Positions 53,384-63,005 of a stretch of DNA of 64,000 nucleotides are shown in pieces. How positions within the stretch are numbered: position 1 is the stretch's first letter; the number at the start of each line of letters is the position of its first letter. Under the pieces are notes generated by a model. The model worked only from the letters and a program-made list of their open reading frames with translations. It was not told where the DNA came from and ran no database searches. The DNA is from Arthrobacter_J sp038199985 (GTDB taxonomy: Bacteria; Actinomycetota; Actinomycetes; Actinomycetales; Micrococcaceae). A program made the translations under genes and the position numbers. The stretch is from NCBI GenBank assembly GCA_038199985.1, contig JBBPYK010000080.1:44545-108544 (forward strand). Reading direction: 5' to 3'.

Positions 53384-54602
53384 CAACTCGACCCAGTACG
53401 CCAACACCGAGTACTGCGAGCATGACGAGTACCGATGTTATAGGAAGTGTGAAGGCCAGCAAGAGACAACCGATACAACCGAGTACGTTCAGGGCGCGCG
53501 GCGCGTACCAGGGCCGCTTGCCCAGTGTCAGGGCGGACGCGTTGGTGATCGCGTAGTACAGCAGAACGCCGAAGCTGGAGAAGCCGACGACGGTGAGTAC
53601 ATCGGTACTCAGGATCAGAATAATGACGATAACGGCTATGAGTGGCTCTGCAACGACAGGGGCATGGAAGCGCTTCCCCAGGCGCCCCACAACGGCAGGC
53701 AAGTCTCCTTCCGAGGCCATGGCGTGAATGGTGCGGCCTATGCCTGCCACGAGCGCCAGCAGCCCACCGAGGCAGGCGAGAACCGCGGCGACAGTTACTG
53801 CCGTGGTGCTGACGCCGTCGTCGGCCGTTCCGAAGACAGCCAGTAACGGTGCCCTTGAACTAGCGAGTCCGTCGAGGCCGAGGCTATGAGTCAGAGCCAG
53901 AGCCAGCAGCACGTACAGTCCCAAGGTGAAGCAGAGTGCGCCGAGAACAGCGCGCGGGATATTCTTCTCGGGTTCATGGACTTCGCCGCCCATAGTCGCA
54001 ATGCGTGCGTAGCCCGCAAAGGCAAAGAACAATAGTCCCGCTGCCTGCAGAACCCCGGTGGCCGACGTCGAGATAGTGGGAGCTGTGCTGACGGCAGGGG
54101 AAGCAAATGCGACGACAAGAACAAATGCGAGCACCGCAACAACAATGGAAACGATTATCCGAGTGGCCCAAGCCGTTCGGGTGATACCCATCATGTTGAT
54201 GGCTGTGACCACCACGACGGCGGCAACCGCTGCTGCGCGTTCGTTTCCTGGGAGCAAATAAATGCCAAGCGTATAGGCGATTGCGGCGCACGAGGCCGTT
54301 TTCCCGGTGATGAAGCTCCAACCCGCGATGAACCCGGGCCATTGACCTAATTGTCGACGACCATAGATATAGGTACCACCACTCTGCGGGTGGATAGCCG
54401 CGAGTTGTGCCGTAGCCGCCGCGTTGCAGAACGCAACGACGGCTGCCAAGAGAAGCGCCAGTGGCAGAAGACTCCCCGCAGAGGCGGCAGCGGGTGGAAA
54501 AACTACGAATACTCCGGCCCCGATCATGGAGCCGATTCCCACCGTGGTTGCGTCGAAGCCGCCAAGCTGCCGCGATGGATGTGATGCGCTCGTCATCGCC
54601 AC
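53358..54602 (-). CDS. APC-superfamily amino acid permease
   Basis: A 414-residue permease with about 12 membrane helices. The first helix has the APC signature (VGIGSMIGAGVFVVFPPAA, Gly-rich discontinuous helix), and the sixth carries FFAFAGYARIATMGGEVHEP. These are typical of APC amino acid transporters of the Cat/YfnA-like group. The specific substrate cannot be assigned. Its 3' end overlaps hisS by 26 bp. Confidence 0.88.
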   Translation of the reverse strand: MAMTSASHPSRQLGGFDATTVGIGSMIGAGVFVVFPPAAASAGSLLPLALLLAAVVAFCNAAATAQLAAIHPQSGGTYIYGRRQLGQWPGFIAGWSFITGKTASCAAIAYTLGIYLLPGNERAAAVAAVVVVTAINMMGITRTAWATRIIVSIVVAVLAFVLVVAFASPAVSTAPTISTSATGVLQAAGLLFFAFAGYARIATMGGEVHEPEKNIPRAVLGALCFTLGLYVLLALALTHSLGLDGLASSRAPLLAVFGTADDGVSTTAVTVAAVLACLGGLLALVAGIGRTIHAMASEGDLPAVVGRLGKRFHAPVVAEPLIAVIVIILILSTDVLTVVGFSSFGVLLYYAITNASALTLGKRPWYAPRALNVLGCIGCLLLAFTLPITSVLVMLAVLGVGVLGRVVKLSIQRN

Positions 54603-54777
54603 GCCCGATATCTCCTTTGCCGATCACTATGGGTGCCACCGGACCGTCCTTGTGACCACCGTTGTGCTTGAACTCTCTGCGCAAAGGTAAACTCGGTCAG
54701 GATCGATTCAACTCTATCGGCGGACGCGCATGATTGACCATGCCTGAGACCCGCTGCTGCAATCCGGAAGGAACATT

Positions 54778-56553
54778 GTGCTGCGCACACATGAACTCGG
54801 CACCCTGCGGGCCGAGCACATTGGACAGACCGTAACCCTGACAGGCTGGGTCGCCCGTCGTCGCGATCATGGTGGAGTAGCCTTCCTTGACCTACGGGAT
54901 GCGTCCGGTTTCGCGCAGGTCGTCGTCCGTGAGGAGGAAATCTTCAATGCCCTCCGCAATGAGTTCGTGCTGCAGGTCACCGGAGCGGTTCAGCAGCGGC
55001 CCGCGGGCAATGAGAACGCCGCGCTAGCGACCGGCGATGTCGAGGTGATTGCTGAGAACGTCAAGGTTCTCAGCACGTCGGAGCCTTTGCCGTTCCAGAT
55101 CGATGAACACGTCGAGGTGGGCGAGGAAGCGCGTTTGCGGCACCGGTATCTGGATCTTCGCCGCCCTGGCCCAGCTCACAATATGCGCCTGCGCTCTGAA
55201 GCAAACCGCATAGCCCGAGGCCTCCTGCACGAGGAGGGCTACATCGAAATTGAGACTCCCACGCTGACACGGTCAACGCCTGAGGGAGCACGGGACTTTG
55301 TGGTGCCCGCTCGCCTTGCCCCGGGTTCCTGGTACGCCCTTCCTCAGTCTCCACAGCTGTTCAAGCAGCTGCTGCAGGTTGGTGGCATGGAGAAGTACTA
55401 CCAGTTAGCCAGATGCTACCGGGACGAGGACTTTCGGGCGGATCGCCAGCCGGAGTTCACGCAGCTGGACATCGAAGCCAGTTTCGTGGAGGAAAATGAC
55501 ATCATCGAGCTCGGAGAGCGCATCGTCTCCGCCGTATGGTCGCTCATCGATGTTGAGGTACCCCGTCCCATCCAGCGAATCACCTACACCGAGTCGATGG
55601 CCAAGTACGGATCTGATAAACCGGATCTGCGCTTTGATCTCGAGTTGACGGAGCTCACAGGATTCTTTAAGGACACCACCTTCCGTGTTTTTCAAGCCCC
55701 GTATGTGGGTGCGGTTGTCATGCCCGGCGGCGCGTCGCAGCCCCGCCGACAGCTTGACGCTTGGCAGGAGTGGGCCAAGCAGAGGGGCGCCAGAGGGCTG
55801 GCATATGTCCTGATTCAAGACGACGGCGAGCTGACCGGCCCTGTGGCAAAGAACCTGACGGATGCGGAACGGGCTGGTCTAGCCGAAGCCGTGGGCGCAG
55901 TCCCCGGAGACTGCGTATTCTTCGGCGCCGGCGAACGCGCTCCCATGCGGGGACTGCTTGGCGCTGCCCGTGTAGAAATTGGGCACCGTACCGGGTTGAT
56001 TGACCCAGATGCGTGGTCTTTTGTCTGGGTCGTTGACGCGCCAATGTTTGAGCCAGCGGCTGCAGCCGTTGAATCAGGAGACGTCGCTGTCGGATCGGGA
56101 CAGTGGACTGCCGTTCACCACGCCTTCACAGCACCAAAACCAGAATTCGCGGATACCTTCGACTCGGATCCGGAAACTGCGCTCGCGTTTGCGTACGACA
56201 TCGTGTGCAACGGCAATGAGATCGGCGGCGGGTCCATCCGCATCCACGATCGGGCCATGCAGGAGCGGGTTTTCGCTGTCATGGGACTGACGGAAGACCA
56301 AGCGCAGGAAAAATTCGGCTTTCTGCTTGAAGGTTTCAAGTATGGTGCACCTCCACATGGTGGTATCGCTTTTGGTTGGGACCGCGTCGTGGCGTTGCTC
56401 GCAGGGACAGACTCGATTCGCGACGTCATCGCTTTTCCCAAGACGGGCAACGGGTTTGATCCGCTAACGGCGGCGCCTGCACCCATAACGGCTCAGCAGC
56501 GTAAGGAAGCTGGCGTTGACGCGAGGCCCGAAAAGGGCAGCAGCGGCCAGTGA
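54778..56553 (+). CDS. aspS: Aspartyl-tRNA synthetase, residues of the non-discriminating (Asp/Asn) type
   Basis: A 591-residue bacterial AspRS with N-terminal OB anticodon domain, class II motifs (RTRSTPEGARDF-type region LTRSTPEGARDFVVPARL, FKQLLQVGGMEKYYQLARCY, GIAFGWDRVVALL) and the GAD insert. His31 (RRRDHGG) and Gly77 (RPAGNEN) occupy the positions (H31, G83 in Pseudomonas aeruginosa) that mark enzymes also charging tRNA-Asn with Asp, where E. coli has Leu and Lys. GTG 54778 follows GGAAGG. GatCAB would be needed downstream; it is not in this window. Confidence 0.95.
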   Translation: MLRTHELGTLRAEHIGQTVTLTGWVARRRDHGGVAFLDLRDASGFAQVVVREEEIFNALRNEFVLQVTGAVQQRPAGNENAALATGDVEVIAENVKVLSTSEPLPFQIDEHVEVGEEARLRHRYLDLRRPGPAHNMRLRSEANRIARGLLHEEGYIEIETPTLTRSTPEGARDFVVPARLAPGSWYALPQSPQLFKQLLQVGGMEKYYQLARCYRDEDFRADRQPEFTQLDIEASFVEENDIIELGERIVSAVWSLIDVEVPRPIQRITYTESMAKYGSDKPDLRFDLELTELTGFFKDTTFRVFQAPYVGAVVMPGGASQPRRQLDAWQEWAKQRGARGLAYVLIQDDGELTGPVAKNLTDAERAGLAEAVGAVPGDCVFFGAGERAPMRGLLGAARVEIGHRTGLIDPDAWSFVWVVDAPMFEPAAAAVESGDVAVGSGQWTAVHHAFTAPKPEFADTFDSDPETALAFAYDIVCNGNEIGGGSIRIHDRAMQERVFAVMGLTEDQAQEKFGFLLEGFKYGAPPHGGIAFGWDRVVALLAGTDSIRDVIAFPKTGNGFDPLTAAPAPITAQQRKEAGVDARPEKGSSGQ

Positions 56554-56621
56554 CAGGTGCTTGGAACCGATCGGCCGGACGCGGTGAGCAGCTTTCACGC
56601 TTCGAGGGATAGTCTCATCGG

Positions 56622-58010
56622 ATGAGTGACCTATTCAGTGCTGCGCAACCGGATCGGGATTCTGGGGAGGAACCGGTCTCTGGTGGCATCTCACGGACGC
56701 GGAGCCCGCTGGCAGTTCGGATGCGTCCACGAACGTTGGAGGACGTTGTGGGCCAGGAACACTTGCTGGGTCCCGGCTCGCCGTTGCGGTCACTTGCCGC
56801 GGGGTCCGCTGATGTGGGACCGGCCGGACCCACATCAGCTATTCTTTGGGGTCCGCCGGGCACGGGCAAGACGACGCTCGCACACGTCATTTCACATGGT
56901 CCAGGCAGAAAGTTCGTGGAGCTCTCGGCCATAACGTCCGGTGTCAAGGACGTCCGCCGAGTCATGGAAGAGGCTCTGACGGAGCGAGACCTGTACGGGC
57001 GAACCACCGTTCTGTTTTTAGACGAGATCCACCGGTTCAACAAGGCTCAGCAGGATGCGTTGCTGCCGGGAGTGGAGAATCGTTGGGTCGTCCTCATCGC
57101 GGCGACCACCGAGAACCCCTCCTTCTCGGTGGTTTCACCGTTGTTGTCGCGATCACTACTCCTGACGCTCAAACCACTGACAACGCAGAACATCGGCGCC
57201 CTTCTACAGCGGGCTGTCGTTGAGGAGCGTGGGCTGTCATCCACAGTTCGTCTTGCCGATGATGCGCTTGAACACTTGGTCCGCCTTGCTGCCGGAGATG
57301 CACGCCGAGGGCTGACTGCGCTCGAAGCCGCAGCTGGCGTGGCATACTCTGCTGCTCCTGAAGCCGCTGAACCGGTGGAGATCACGCTCGATCATGCGGA
57401 AAAGGCCCTGGATGTCGCGGCCCTGCGCTATGACAAGGCTGGGGATCAGCACTATGACGTCACCAGCGCATTTATCAAGTCTTTGCGAGGATCTGACGTC
57501 GATGCCGCTCTGCATTATCTGGCCCGCATGCTTGAAGCGGGGGAGGACCCGCGTTTCATTGCACGGAGGCTCGTCATCTCGGCCTCTGAGGATGTCGGTA
57601 TGGCAGATCCGACCGCGCTGCTGACAGCAGTCGCCGCGGCGCAGGCCGTGCAGCTCATCGGTATGCCGGAGGGACGCATTATCCTCGCCGAGGCAGTGGT
57701 TCATCTGGCGACGGCACCAAAGTCCAATGCAGCCTATTTGGGGATCAACGCTGCGATTGCCGATATCCGTGCTGGTCGTGGACAGGGGATCCCTCCGGGG
57801 CTGAGAGACGCACACTATCCCGGAGCCACTCAGCTCGGCCATGGCAACGGCTACGTGTATTCACATGACGAGCCCCATGGTGTAGCACGCCAACAATATG
57901 CACCCGATGATCTGGTGGGACGCAACTACTACGAACCAACTCTCAATGGCGCCGAGCGTGAGATTCAGGGGCGAGTTGAGAAACTCCGTAGTATCATTCG
58001 GGGTCAGTAA
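56622..58010 (+). CDS. rarA: Replication-associated recombination protein A (RarA/MgsA AAA ATPase)
   Basis: A 462-residue AAA+ ATPase of the RarA/WRNIP1/Mgs1 family. Walker A is WGPPGTGKTTLAHV, Walker B is FLDEIHRFNKAQQDALLP, sensor 1 is LIAATTENPSF, and the C-terminal half carries the tetramerisation domain (GSDVDAALHYLARMLEAGED, EDVGMADP). It acts at stalled replication forks. It follows aspS by 68 bp, the usual actinobacterial position. Confidence 0.95.
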   Translation: MSDLFSAAQPDRDSGEEPVSGGISRTRSPLAVRMRPRTLEDVVGQEHLLGPGSPLRSLAAGSADVGPAGPTSAILWGPPGTGKTTLAHVISHGPGRKFVELSAITSGVKDVRRVMEEALTERDLYGRTTVLFLDEIHRFNKAQQDALLPGVENRWVVLIAATTENPSFSVVSPLLSRSLLLTLKPLTTQNIGALLQRAVVEERGLSSTVRLADDALEHLVRLAAGDARRGLTALEAAAGVAYSAAPEAAEPVEITLDHAEKALDVAALRYDKAGDQHYDVTSAFIKSLRGSDVDAALHYLARMLEAGEDPRFIARRLVISASEDVGMADPTALLTAVAAAQAVQLIGMPEGRIILAEAVVHLATAPKSNAAYLGINAAIADIRAGRGQGIPPGLRDAHYPGATQLGHGNGYVYSHDEPHGVARQQYAPDDLVGRNYYEPTLNGAEREIQGRVEKLRSIIRGQ

Positions 58011-58251
58011 CAGCTTTCCGGAAGGCACTGACGAGGTCCTGAGACATCGTCCGATCATCTGAGCATGCTAGTATGATTGGTCGACTGGCAAGTCTCATTC
58101 CGACTATTTTTCTCACGGGAAGCACCTAGGTTTCTGGTGTCGTTCGGGGGATAAACGGAAGATGCACTGTAGCCGAAGGCAGCGACAGGCCTAGGCTCTC
58201 CACAACGGAGGCCAGAGATAAAAATTCAGTCGCTATTATTGGAAGGTATTC
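58011..58251 (+). promoter_or_regulatory. Upstream region of rpsD with promoter-like element
   Basis: This 241-bp gap shows TATGAT near 58072, a -10-like hexamer, and no good -35. The following 170 bases could be a leader for S4 autoregulation; short inverted pieces such as GGCCT/AGGCC are present. No known RNA element is recognised and there is no gene. Confidence 0.3.
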
Positions 58252-58878
58252 GTGGCTAATAACACACGTGCCCGCCGCAAGGTTCGCATATCGCGTGCCC
58301 TCGGCGTAGCTTTGACCCCCAAGGCCGAGAAGTACATGGAGCGTCGTCCGTACGGTCCCGGCCAGCACGGGCGCGCCCGTCGCAAGCAGGACAGCGATTA
58401 CGCTGTACGGTTGCGCGAAAAGCAGCGTCTTCGTGCGCAGTACGGCATCCGCGAAGCCCAGATGGCCCGCGTTTTCGAAGAAGCTCGTCGCACATCAGGC
58501 TTGACCGGTGAGAACCTCATTGAGCTTCTTGAAATGCGCTTGGACGCACTAGTGCTCCGCGCTGGTTTTGCTCGGACCATCTCGCAGGCCCGCCAGCTTG
58601 TTGTGCACCGTCACATCATGGTTGACGGCGCACGCGTGGACCGTCCGTCGTTCCGCGTCTCCGAAGGACAGCTCATTCATGTCCACGTTCGTAGTGAGGT
58701 CATGACACCATTCCAGGTAGCCGCCGCTGGCGCGCACCGGGATGTTCTGCCCTCAGTACCTGCGTACTTGGACGTTACGCTCGAGAAGCTCCAGGCTCGT
58801 CTGGTTCGCCGCCCCAAGCGTACAGAGGTCCCTGTGACCTGCGAAGAGCAGCTCGTAGTGGAGTACTACGCCCGCTAG
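58252..58878 (+). CDS. rpsD: 30S ribosomal protein S4
   Basis: A 208-residue primary 16S rRNA-binding protein. The S4 core starts ARRKVRISRALGVALTPKAE, with RRPYGPGQHGRARRKQDSDY, and the S4 RNA-binding domain has LDALVLRAGFARTISQARQL and VHRHIMVDGARVDRPSFRV. GTG 58252 follows GGAAGG. It stands alone, not in an alpha operon, as in other actinobacteria. The four-Cys zinc motif of some S4 proteins is absent. Confidence 0.98.
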   Translation: MANNTRARRKVRISRALGVALTPKAEKYMERRPYGPGQHGRARRKQDSDYAVRLREKQRLRAQYGIREAQMARVFEEARRTSGLTGENLIELLEMRLDALVLRAGFARTISQARQLVVHRHIMVDGARVDRPSFRVSEGQLIHVHVRSEVMTPFQVAAAGAHRDVLPSVPAYLDVTLEKLQARLVRRPKRTEVPVTCEEQLVVEYYAR

Positions 58879-58894
58879 GCTGGCGCAGTTCTTT

Positions 58895-58962
58895 AGCTTG
58901 CCGCTCCTACGTGGGCGGCAAGCTCACCAACAGCCCGCGGCAAACGCCGCGGGCTGTTGGTG
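58895..58962 (+). terminator. Double hairpin terminator after rpsD
   Basis: Hairpin one: AGCTTGCCGC (58895-58904) with GCGGCAAGCT (58915-58924). Hairpin two: CACCAACAGCCCGCGGC (58925-58941) with its perfect 17-bp complement (58946-58962) across an AAAC loop. They abut without a gap. The second is very stable; no long T run follows. Confidence 0.8.
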
Positions 58963-59033
58963 GTTGTAGGGTATTTATCAGAAACGACCGTTGATCCCGG
59001 TTACGCGCATTAAAACGAGAAAGAGAGCCAACC

Positions 59034-59408
59034 ATGTCGGGTGGAGATATTGCCGGCCTCATCGCTGCTGGAGTATTCGCAGTGCTGGTTGCCTTGCTCG
59101 CCGTTCCCATCTGGAAGCTCGGCAAGGTATTCGATGAACTTCGTGGGGCTGTCAAGGCCGTCAGTGACGGAACGACGCCGCTCATTGACGAAGTGACCAA
59201 CACGGTGTCTACTACCCATGAGCAGCTAAGGAAGGTGGATGGAATTTCCAGCAATGTCTCAGACGCCTCCGCGAATGTTTCGGCCCTTACTGCACTTACA
59301 GCGGCAACGCTGGGGAGGCCGTTGATCAAGATTGCTGCATTCTCCTACGGTGTGCGTTCTGCTCTGTCCAATCGACCATTTGGCGGCCGTGGCCGTCGCA
59401 GTCGCTGA
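59034..59408 (+). CDS. DUF948 domain-containing protein
   Basis: A 124-residue protein with an N-terminal membrane helix (IAGLIAAGVFAVLVALLAVP) and a helical region with the DUF948 pattern (LIDEVTNTVSTTHEQLRKVD, ISSNVSDASANVSALTAL), ending in a basic tail GGRGRRSR. The family is of unknown function and is often encoded before alaS in actinobacteria. Confidence 0.85.
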   Translation: MSGGDIAGLIAAGVFAVLVALLAVPIWKLGKVFDELRGAVKAVSDGTTPLIDEVTNTVSTTHEQLRKVDGISSNVSDASANVSALTALTAATLGRPLIKIAAFSYGVRSALSNRPFGGRGRRSR

Positions 59409-59428
59409 ACCCCCTAAGGAGCCTGGTC

Positions 59429-59647
59429 GTGATCAGAAGAGTTTTTTGGATGTCGGCAGGAATTGCCATCGGAGTCCTCGCCGTCCGTCGAGTTTCTGCG
59501 CTTAAGGAAGCCGCGGGCCCTCAGAGTCTGAACCGCATGGTCAGTTCCATGACCGACAGCGTCGGTGGGTTCACCCAAACCTTTAGAACCAGTATGGATG
59601 AGCGCGAAACTGAACTTCGCGCAGCTCTGGGGCTGGACAGCCACTAA
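59429..59647 (+). CDS. Small hypothetical protein of the rpsD-alaS interval
   Basis: A 72-residue protein starting at GTG 59429 (IRRVFWMSAGIAIGVLAVRR), with one N-terminal hydrophobic segment and a hydrophilic helical end (RTSMDERETELRAALGL). Its position and pattern match the small protein between DUF948 and alaS in other actinobacteria (DUF6167-like). The function is unknown. It is 20 bp after the DUF948 gene. Confidence 0.75.
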   Translation: MIRRVFWMSAGIAIGVLAVRRVSALKEAAGPQSLNRMVSSMTDSVGGFTQTFRTSMDERETELRAALGLDSH

Positions 59648-59737
59648 CCATGCGGAGGCGCTGCGGCCACCGACATCACTCCGTAAATGAATAGGGCAGC
59701 ACCCGTGCTGCCATCCCCGAAGGGTTGATTAGTCCCC

Positions 59738-62419
59738 ATGAAGTCCCATGAAATCGTCGGTCGCTGGCTGGATTACTTCCAGAAGAACGGCCATACGGTT
59801 GTGCCTTCTGCGTCCTTGGTGTCCACTGACCCATCGCTTCTGTTCACCATCGCGGGAATGGTCCCATTCATTCCGTACCTGACGGCGAAGGAACCAGCTC
59901 CGTACGACAGGGCCACGAGCGTCCAGAAGTGCTTGCGGACTGGAGACATCGAGGAAGTGGGCAAGACTGCCCGCCACGGTACTTTTTTCCAGATGTGCGG
60001 CAATTTCTCCTTCGGCGACTACTTCAAGGACGGCGCCATCAAGTTGGCATGGGGCCTCCTGACATCCAAGGTCGCGGACGGCGGCTACGGTTTGGATCCT
60101 GAGCGTCTCTGGGTGACGGTCTATCAGGACGATGAAGAGGCTTTGGGTATTTGGCGTGACGTGGTTGGCGTCCCTGCGGAACGTATTCAGAAGTTAGGGG
60201 AATCCGAGAACTATTGGAGCACCGGTCAACCTGGCCCGGGAGGCCCCTGCTCTGAAATTTTCTACGACCGGGGGCCTTCCTACGGTCCTCCCGGGGGCCC
60301 TGAGACGGACTCACCGCGGTTCATCGAGATCTGGAACCTTGTGTTCATGCAGTACCAATTATCTGCCGTTCGCAGTAAAAGCGACTTTGATATTTCGGGC
60401 GAACTGCCGCAGAAGAACATTGATACCGGACTTGGGTTGGAACGGCTCGCAATGATTCTTCAAGGCGTGGAGAACATGTACGAGACCGATCAAGTTCGCC
60501 CAGTACTCGACAGAGCTGCCGAGCTCTCCGGGAAAACCTACACCAGCGCAGAAACCTCCGAAGACAGCCATCACACCGACGATGTCCGACTTCGGGTTGT
60601 CGCCGATCACATCCGATCGGCGCTCATGCTTATTTCCGATGGCGTTACGCCCTCTAATGAGGGCCGCGGCTATGTTCTGCGCCGACTCATTCGTCGGGCC
60701 GTGCGCTCTATGCGCCTCCTTGGCGTTGAGCGTGCCTGCCTACCGGACCTGCTGCCGGTCTCGCGGGACGCCATGAAGGGCACATATCCGGTAGTGGAGG
60801 AGGATTTCGCGCGGATCAGCCGTGTCATGTATGCCGAGGAAAAGTCATTCCTGCGAACCATTGCCTCAGGAACCGCCAGGCTCGATGACGCCGTACGCGA
60901 ATCGAGGAAAGTTGGTTCAGCTCTCTCTGGGGCAGACGCCTTCGCATTGCATGATACTTACGGGTTTCCCATTGATCTCACCCTTGAAATGGCGGAGGAA
61001 GCCGGGGTCTCCGTGGATGAGCCAGGGTTCCGTTCGCTCATGCAGGAGCAGCGTCTCAGGGCCCGCGCGGATGCCAAAGGCAAAAAAGGAGGACACACCG
61101 ACCTGCGTGCCCTCGAGGACCTGCTCGCAGTTGGAGAGACAGTCTTCACGGGGTACAACGAATTGACGACGGGCTCAACTGTCCGCGGGCTTGTCAGTGG
61201 CGGTAAGGCACTCACCTCGGCAGGCGTCGGCAGTGAAATTGAGCTTGTTCTGAACGAAACGCCGTTCTATGCCGAGGCCGGTGGACAGGCGGCCGACACC
61301 GGGCTCATCACGGGGGACGGCTTCGTAGCCGAAGTTCTGGACGTACAAAAGCCAATACGTGGTCTGAGCGTGCATAAGGTCATCGTTCGTGAGGGAGAAA
61401 TCGCAGCAGGAACTCGGGTCGAAGCCGCCGTTGACGCCCAGCGGCGTCACGCTGGTGAGCAAGCGCATTCCGGCACCCACATTGTGCATGCGGCATTGCA
61501 CCAGATTCTAGGTCCAGAGGCGCTGCAGCGCGGGTCCTTTAACAAGGCTGGCTACCTCCGCTTCGACTTCGCATGGGGCGAAGCGATCAGTGCGGCCGCT
61601 AAATCCGAGGTTGAGGAGGTGGCTAATCTGGCTATCCGAAACAACTACAGCGTGGAAACCCGAGTCATGGGGTTGGAAGAAGCCAAAGCGCTGGGCGCAA
61701 TGGCTCTCTTTGGCGAGGCTTACGGGGAGAACGTCCGCGTCGTCGAGATCGACGGGGCCTGGTCACGCGAACTATGTGGTGGTACGCATGTCCAGTCCAC
61801 TTCCAACATCGGCAGCCTGACACTCCTTGGCGAGCAATCTGTTGGTTCCGGAAACCGTCGTGTGGAGGCATTTGTGGGTATGGACGCTTTCCGTCACCTG
61901 GCGGCGGAGCGAGCGCTGGTCACGGAGCTTTCGGAGATGCTCAAAGTCCCTTCCAACCAGTTGCCCGACCGGCTCGCCGCGACTCTCAGTAAGTTGAAGA
62001 ACGCCGAGAAGCAGCTGGAGAAAATGCGCAGGGAGCAGCTCGCGCATGAGGCGGCCGCCATTGCGTCGACGGCCAGCGACGCTCGGGGCGTCAAGCTGAT
62101 AGTGCACGACGCCGGTGAAGTATCCGGAGCAGATGATCTCCGGATGCTGGCACTGGACCTGCGAGCACGACTCGGCAGCGGTTCGGCCACGGTGGCGGTC
62201 GCCGGTGTGTCCAACAACCGTCCGTTGATCCTTGTAGCGACCAACGACGCGGCGCGGAGCGATTCGGTCAAGGCCGGGGCTCTTGTCCGGACAGCAGCAG
62301 GAATTCTCGGAGGCGGCGGTGGAGGCAAGGACGACGTCGCCCAGGGCGGCGGATCCGATGCCACCCAGATCCCCGCGGCCCTCGCCGCAATCCGCCAAGC
62401 TGTTTGTGACCGGGGTTAG
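59738..62419 (+). CDS. alaS: Alanyl-tRNA synthetase
   Basis: An 893-residue class II synthetase. The N-terminal catalytic domain starts SHEIVGRWLDYFQKNGHTVV and includes RTGDIEEVGKTARHGTFFQM. The editing domain contains the zinc motif (GEQAHSGTHIVHAALHQILG and LCGGTHVQSTSNIG). The C-terminal C-Ala domain begins after about residue 745 and has an oligomerisation coil plus GRPLILV-like NNRPLILVATND. It charges tRNA-Ala, including the GGC species in this window. Confidence 0.97.
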   Translation: MKSHEIVGRWLDYFQKNGHTVVPSASLVSTDPSLLFTIAGMVPFIPYLTAKEPAPYDRATSVQKCLRTGDIEEVGKTARHGTFFQMCGNFSFGDYFKDGAIKLAWGLLTSKVADGGYGLDPERLWVTVYQDDEEALGIWRDVVGVPAERIQKLGESENYWSTGQPGPGGPCSEIFYDRGPSYGPPGGPETDSPRFIEIWNLVFMQYQLSAVRSKSDFDISGELPQKNIDTGLGLERLAMILQGVENMYETDQVRPVLDRAAELSGKTYTSAETSEDSHHTDDVRLRVVADHIRSALMLISDGVTPSNEGRGYVLRRLIRRAVRSMRLLGVERACLPDLLPVSRDAMKGTYPVVEEDFARISRVMYAEEKSFLRTIASGTARLDDAVRESRKVGSALSGADAFALHDTYGFPIDLTLEMAEEAGVSVDEPGFRSLMQEQRLRARADAKGKKGGHTDLRALEDLLAVGETVFTGYNELTTGSTVRGLVSGGKALTSAGVGSEIELVLNETPFYAEAGGQAADTGLITGDGFVAEVLDVQKPIRGLSVHKVIVREGEIAAGTRVEAAVDAQRRHAGEQAHSGTHIVHAALHQILGPEALQRGSFNKAGYLRFDFAWGEAISAAAKSEVEEVANLAIRNNYSVETRVMGLEEAKALGAMALFGEAYGENVRVVEIDGAWSRELCGGTHVQSTSNIGSLTLLGEQSVGSGNRRVEAFVGMDAFRHLAAERALVTELSEMLKVPSNQLPDRLAATLSKLKNAEKQLEKMRREQLAHEAAAIASTASDARGVKLIVHDAGEVSGADDLRMLALDLRARLGSGSATVAVAGVSNNRPLILVATNDAARSDSVKAGALVRTAAGILGGGGGGKDDVAQGGGSDATQIPAALAAIRQAVCDRG

Positions 62420-62426
62420 GCAGTAA

Positions 62427-63005
62427 GTGTCCACTCAGGTAGAACCTCGCGGCGTGTGGTTGGGGGTCGACGTCGGCCTTGTCCGTGTTGGCCTGGCGGC
62501 CAGTGATCCCAGTGGGCTTCTAGCTACCCCGGTGCGCACACTCCGGCGGGACACGAAGAAGAACTTCGATATTCAGCTACTCGTCACAGAAGCGCAGGAG
62601 CGGTCGGCGGTACAGATCGTCATTGGACTTCCACGCAGTCTCAAGGGCACGGACACGGCGTCGACCACCATGGCACGGGAGTATGCGCAAATTGTTGTCA
62701 AGTTCTTGGGAGAGAGCGGCATCGAGCTGCCTGTTGTACTCTTTGACGAGCGACTCACAACAGTCTCGGCACATCGAGTGCTCTCTGAGGCTGGAAGGAA
62801 GACCAAGGATCACCGTAAGGTGGTGGATCAAGTAGCAGCTGTTGGCATTTTGCAACACGCTATGGACACGCAGCGTTCGCTGCAGCGGGACGTGGGGGAG
62901 CCTGTCAGAATCCGCGCTGCCATTCGTCCCGAGGACGTAGGCGGGGCGCCTAACAAGGAGCCAAACATTTCGCAGCCAAACGCCGGCGAGAGAGACAGCC
63001 GATGA
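62427..63005 (+). CDS. ruvX: RuvX/YqgF family Holliday junction resolvase-like protein
   Basis: A 192-residue RNase H-fold protein. It has WLGVDVGLVRVGLAASDPSG near the start, VIGLPRSLKGT, and LFDERLTTVSAHRVLSEAGR with the conserved acidic residues. It is essential in many bacteria, with roles in pre-16S rRNA processing and junction resolution. GTG 62427 is used. It overlaps mltG by ATGA. Confidence 0.93.
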   Translation: MSTQVEPRGVWLGVDVGLVRVGLAASDPSGLLATPVRTLRRDTKKNFDIQLLVTEAQERSAVQIVIGLPRSLKGTDTASTTMAREYAQIVVKFLGESGIELPVVLFDERLTTVSAHRVLSEAGRKTKDHRKVVDQVAAVGILQHAMDTQRSLQRDVGEPVRIRAAIRPEDVGGAPNKEPNISQPNAGERDSR

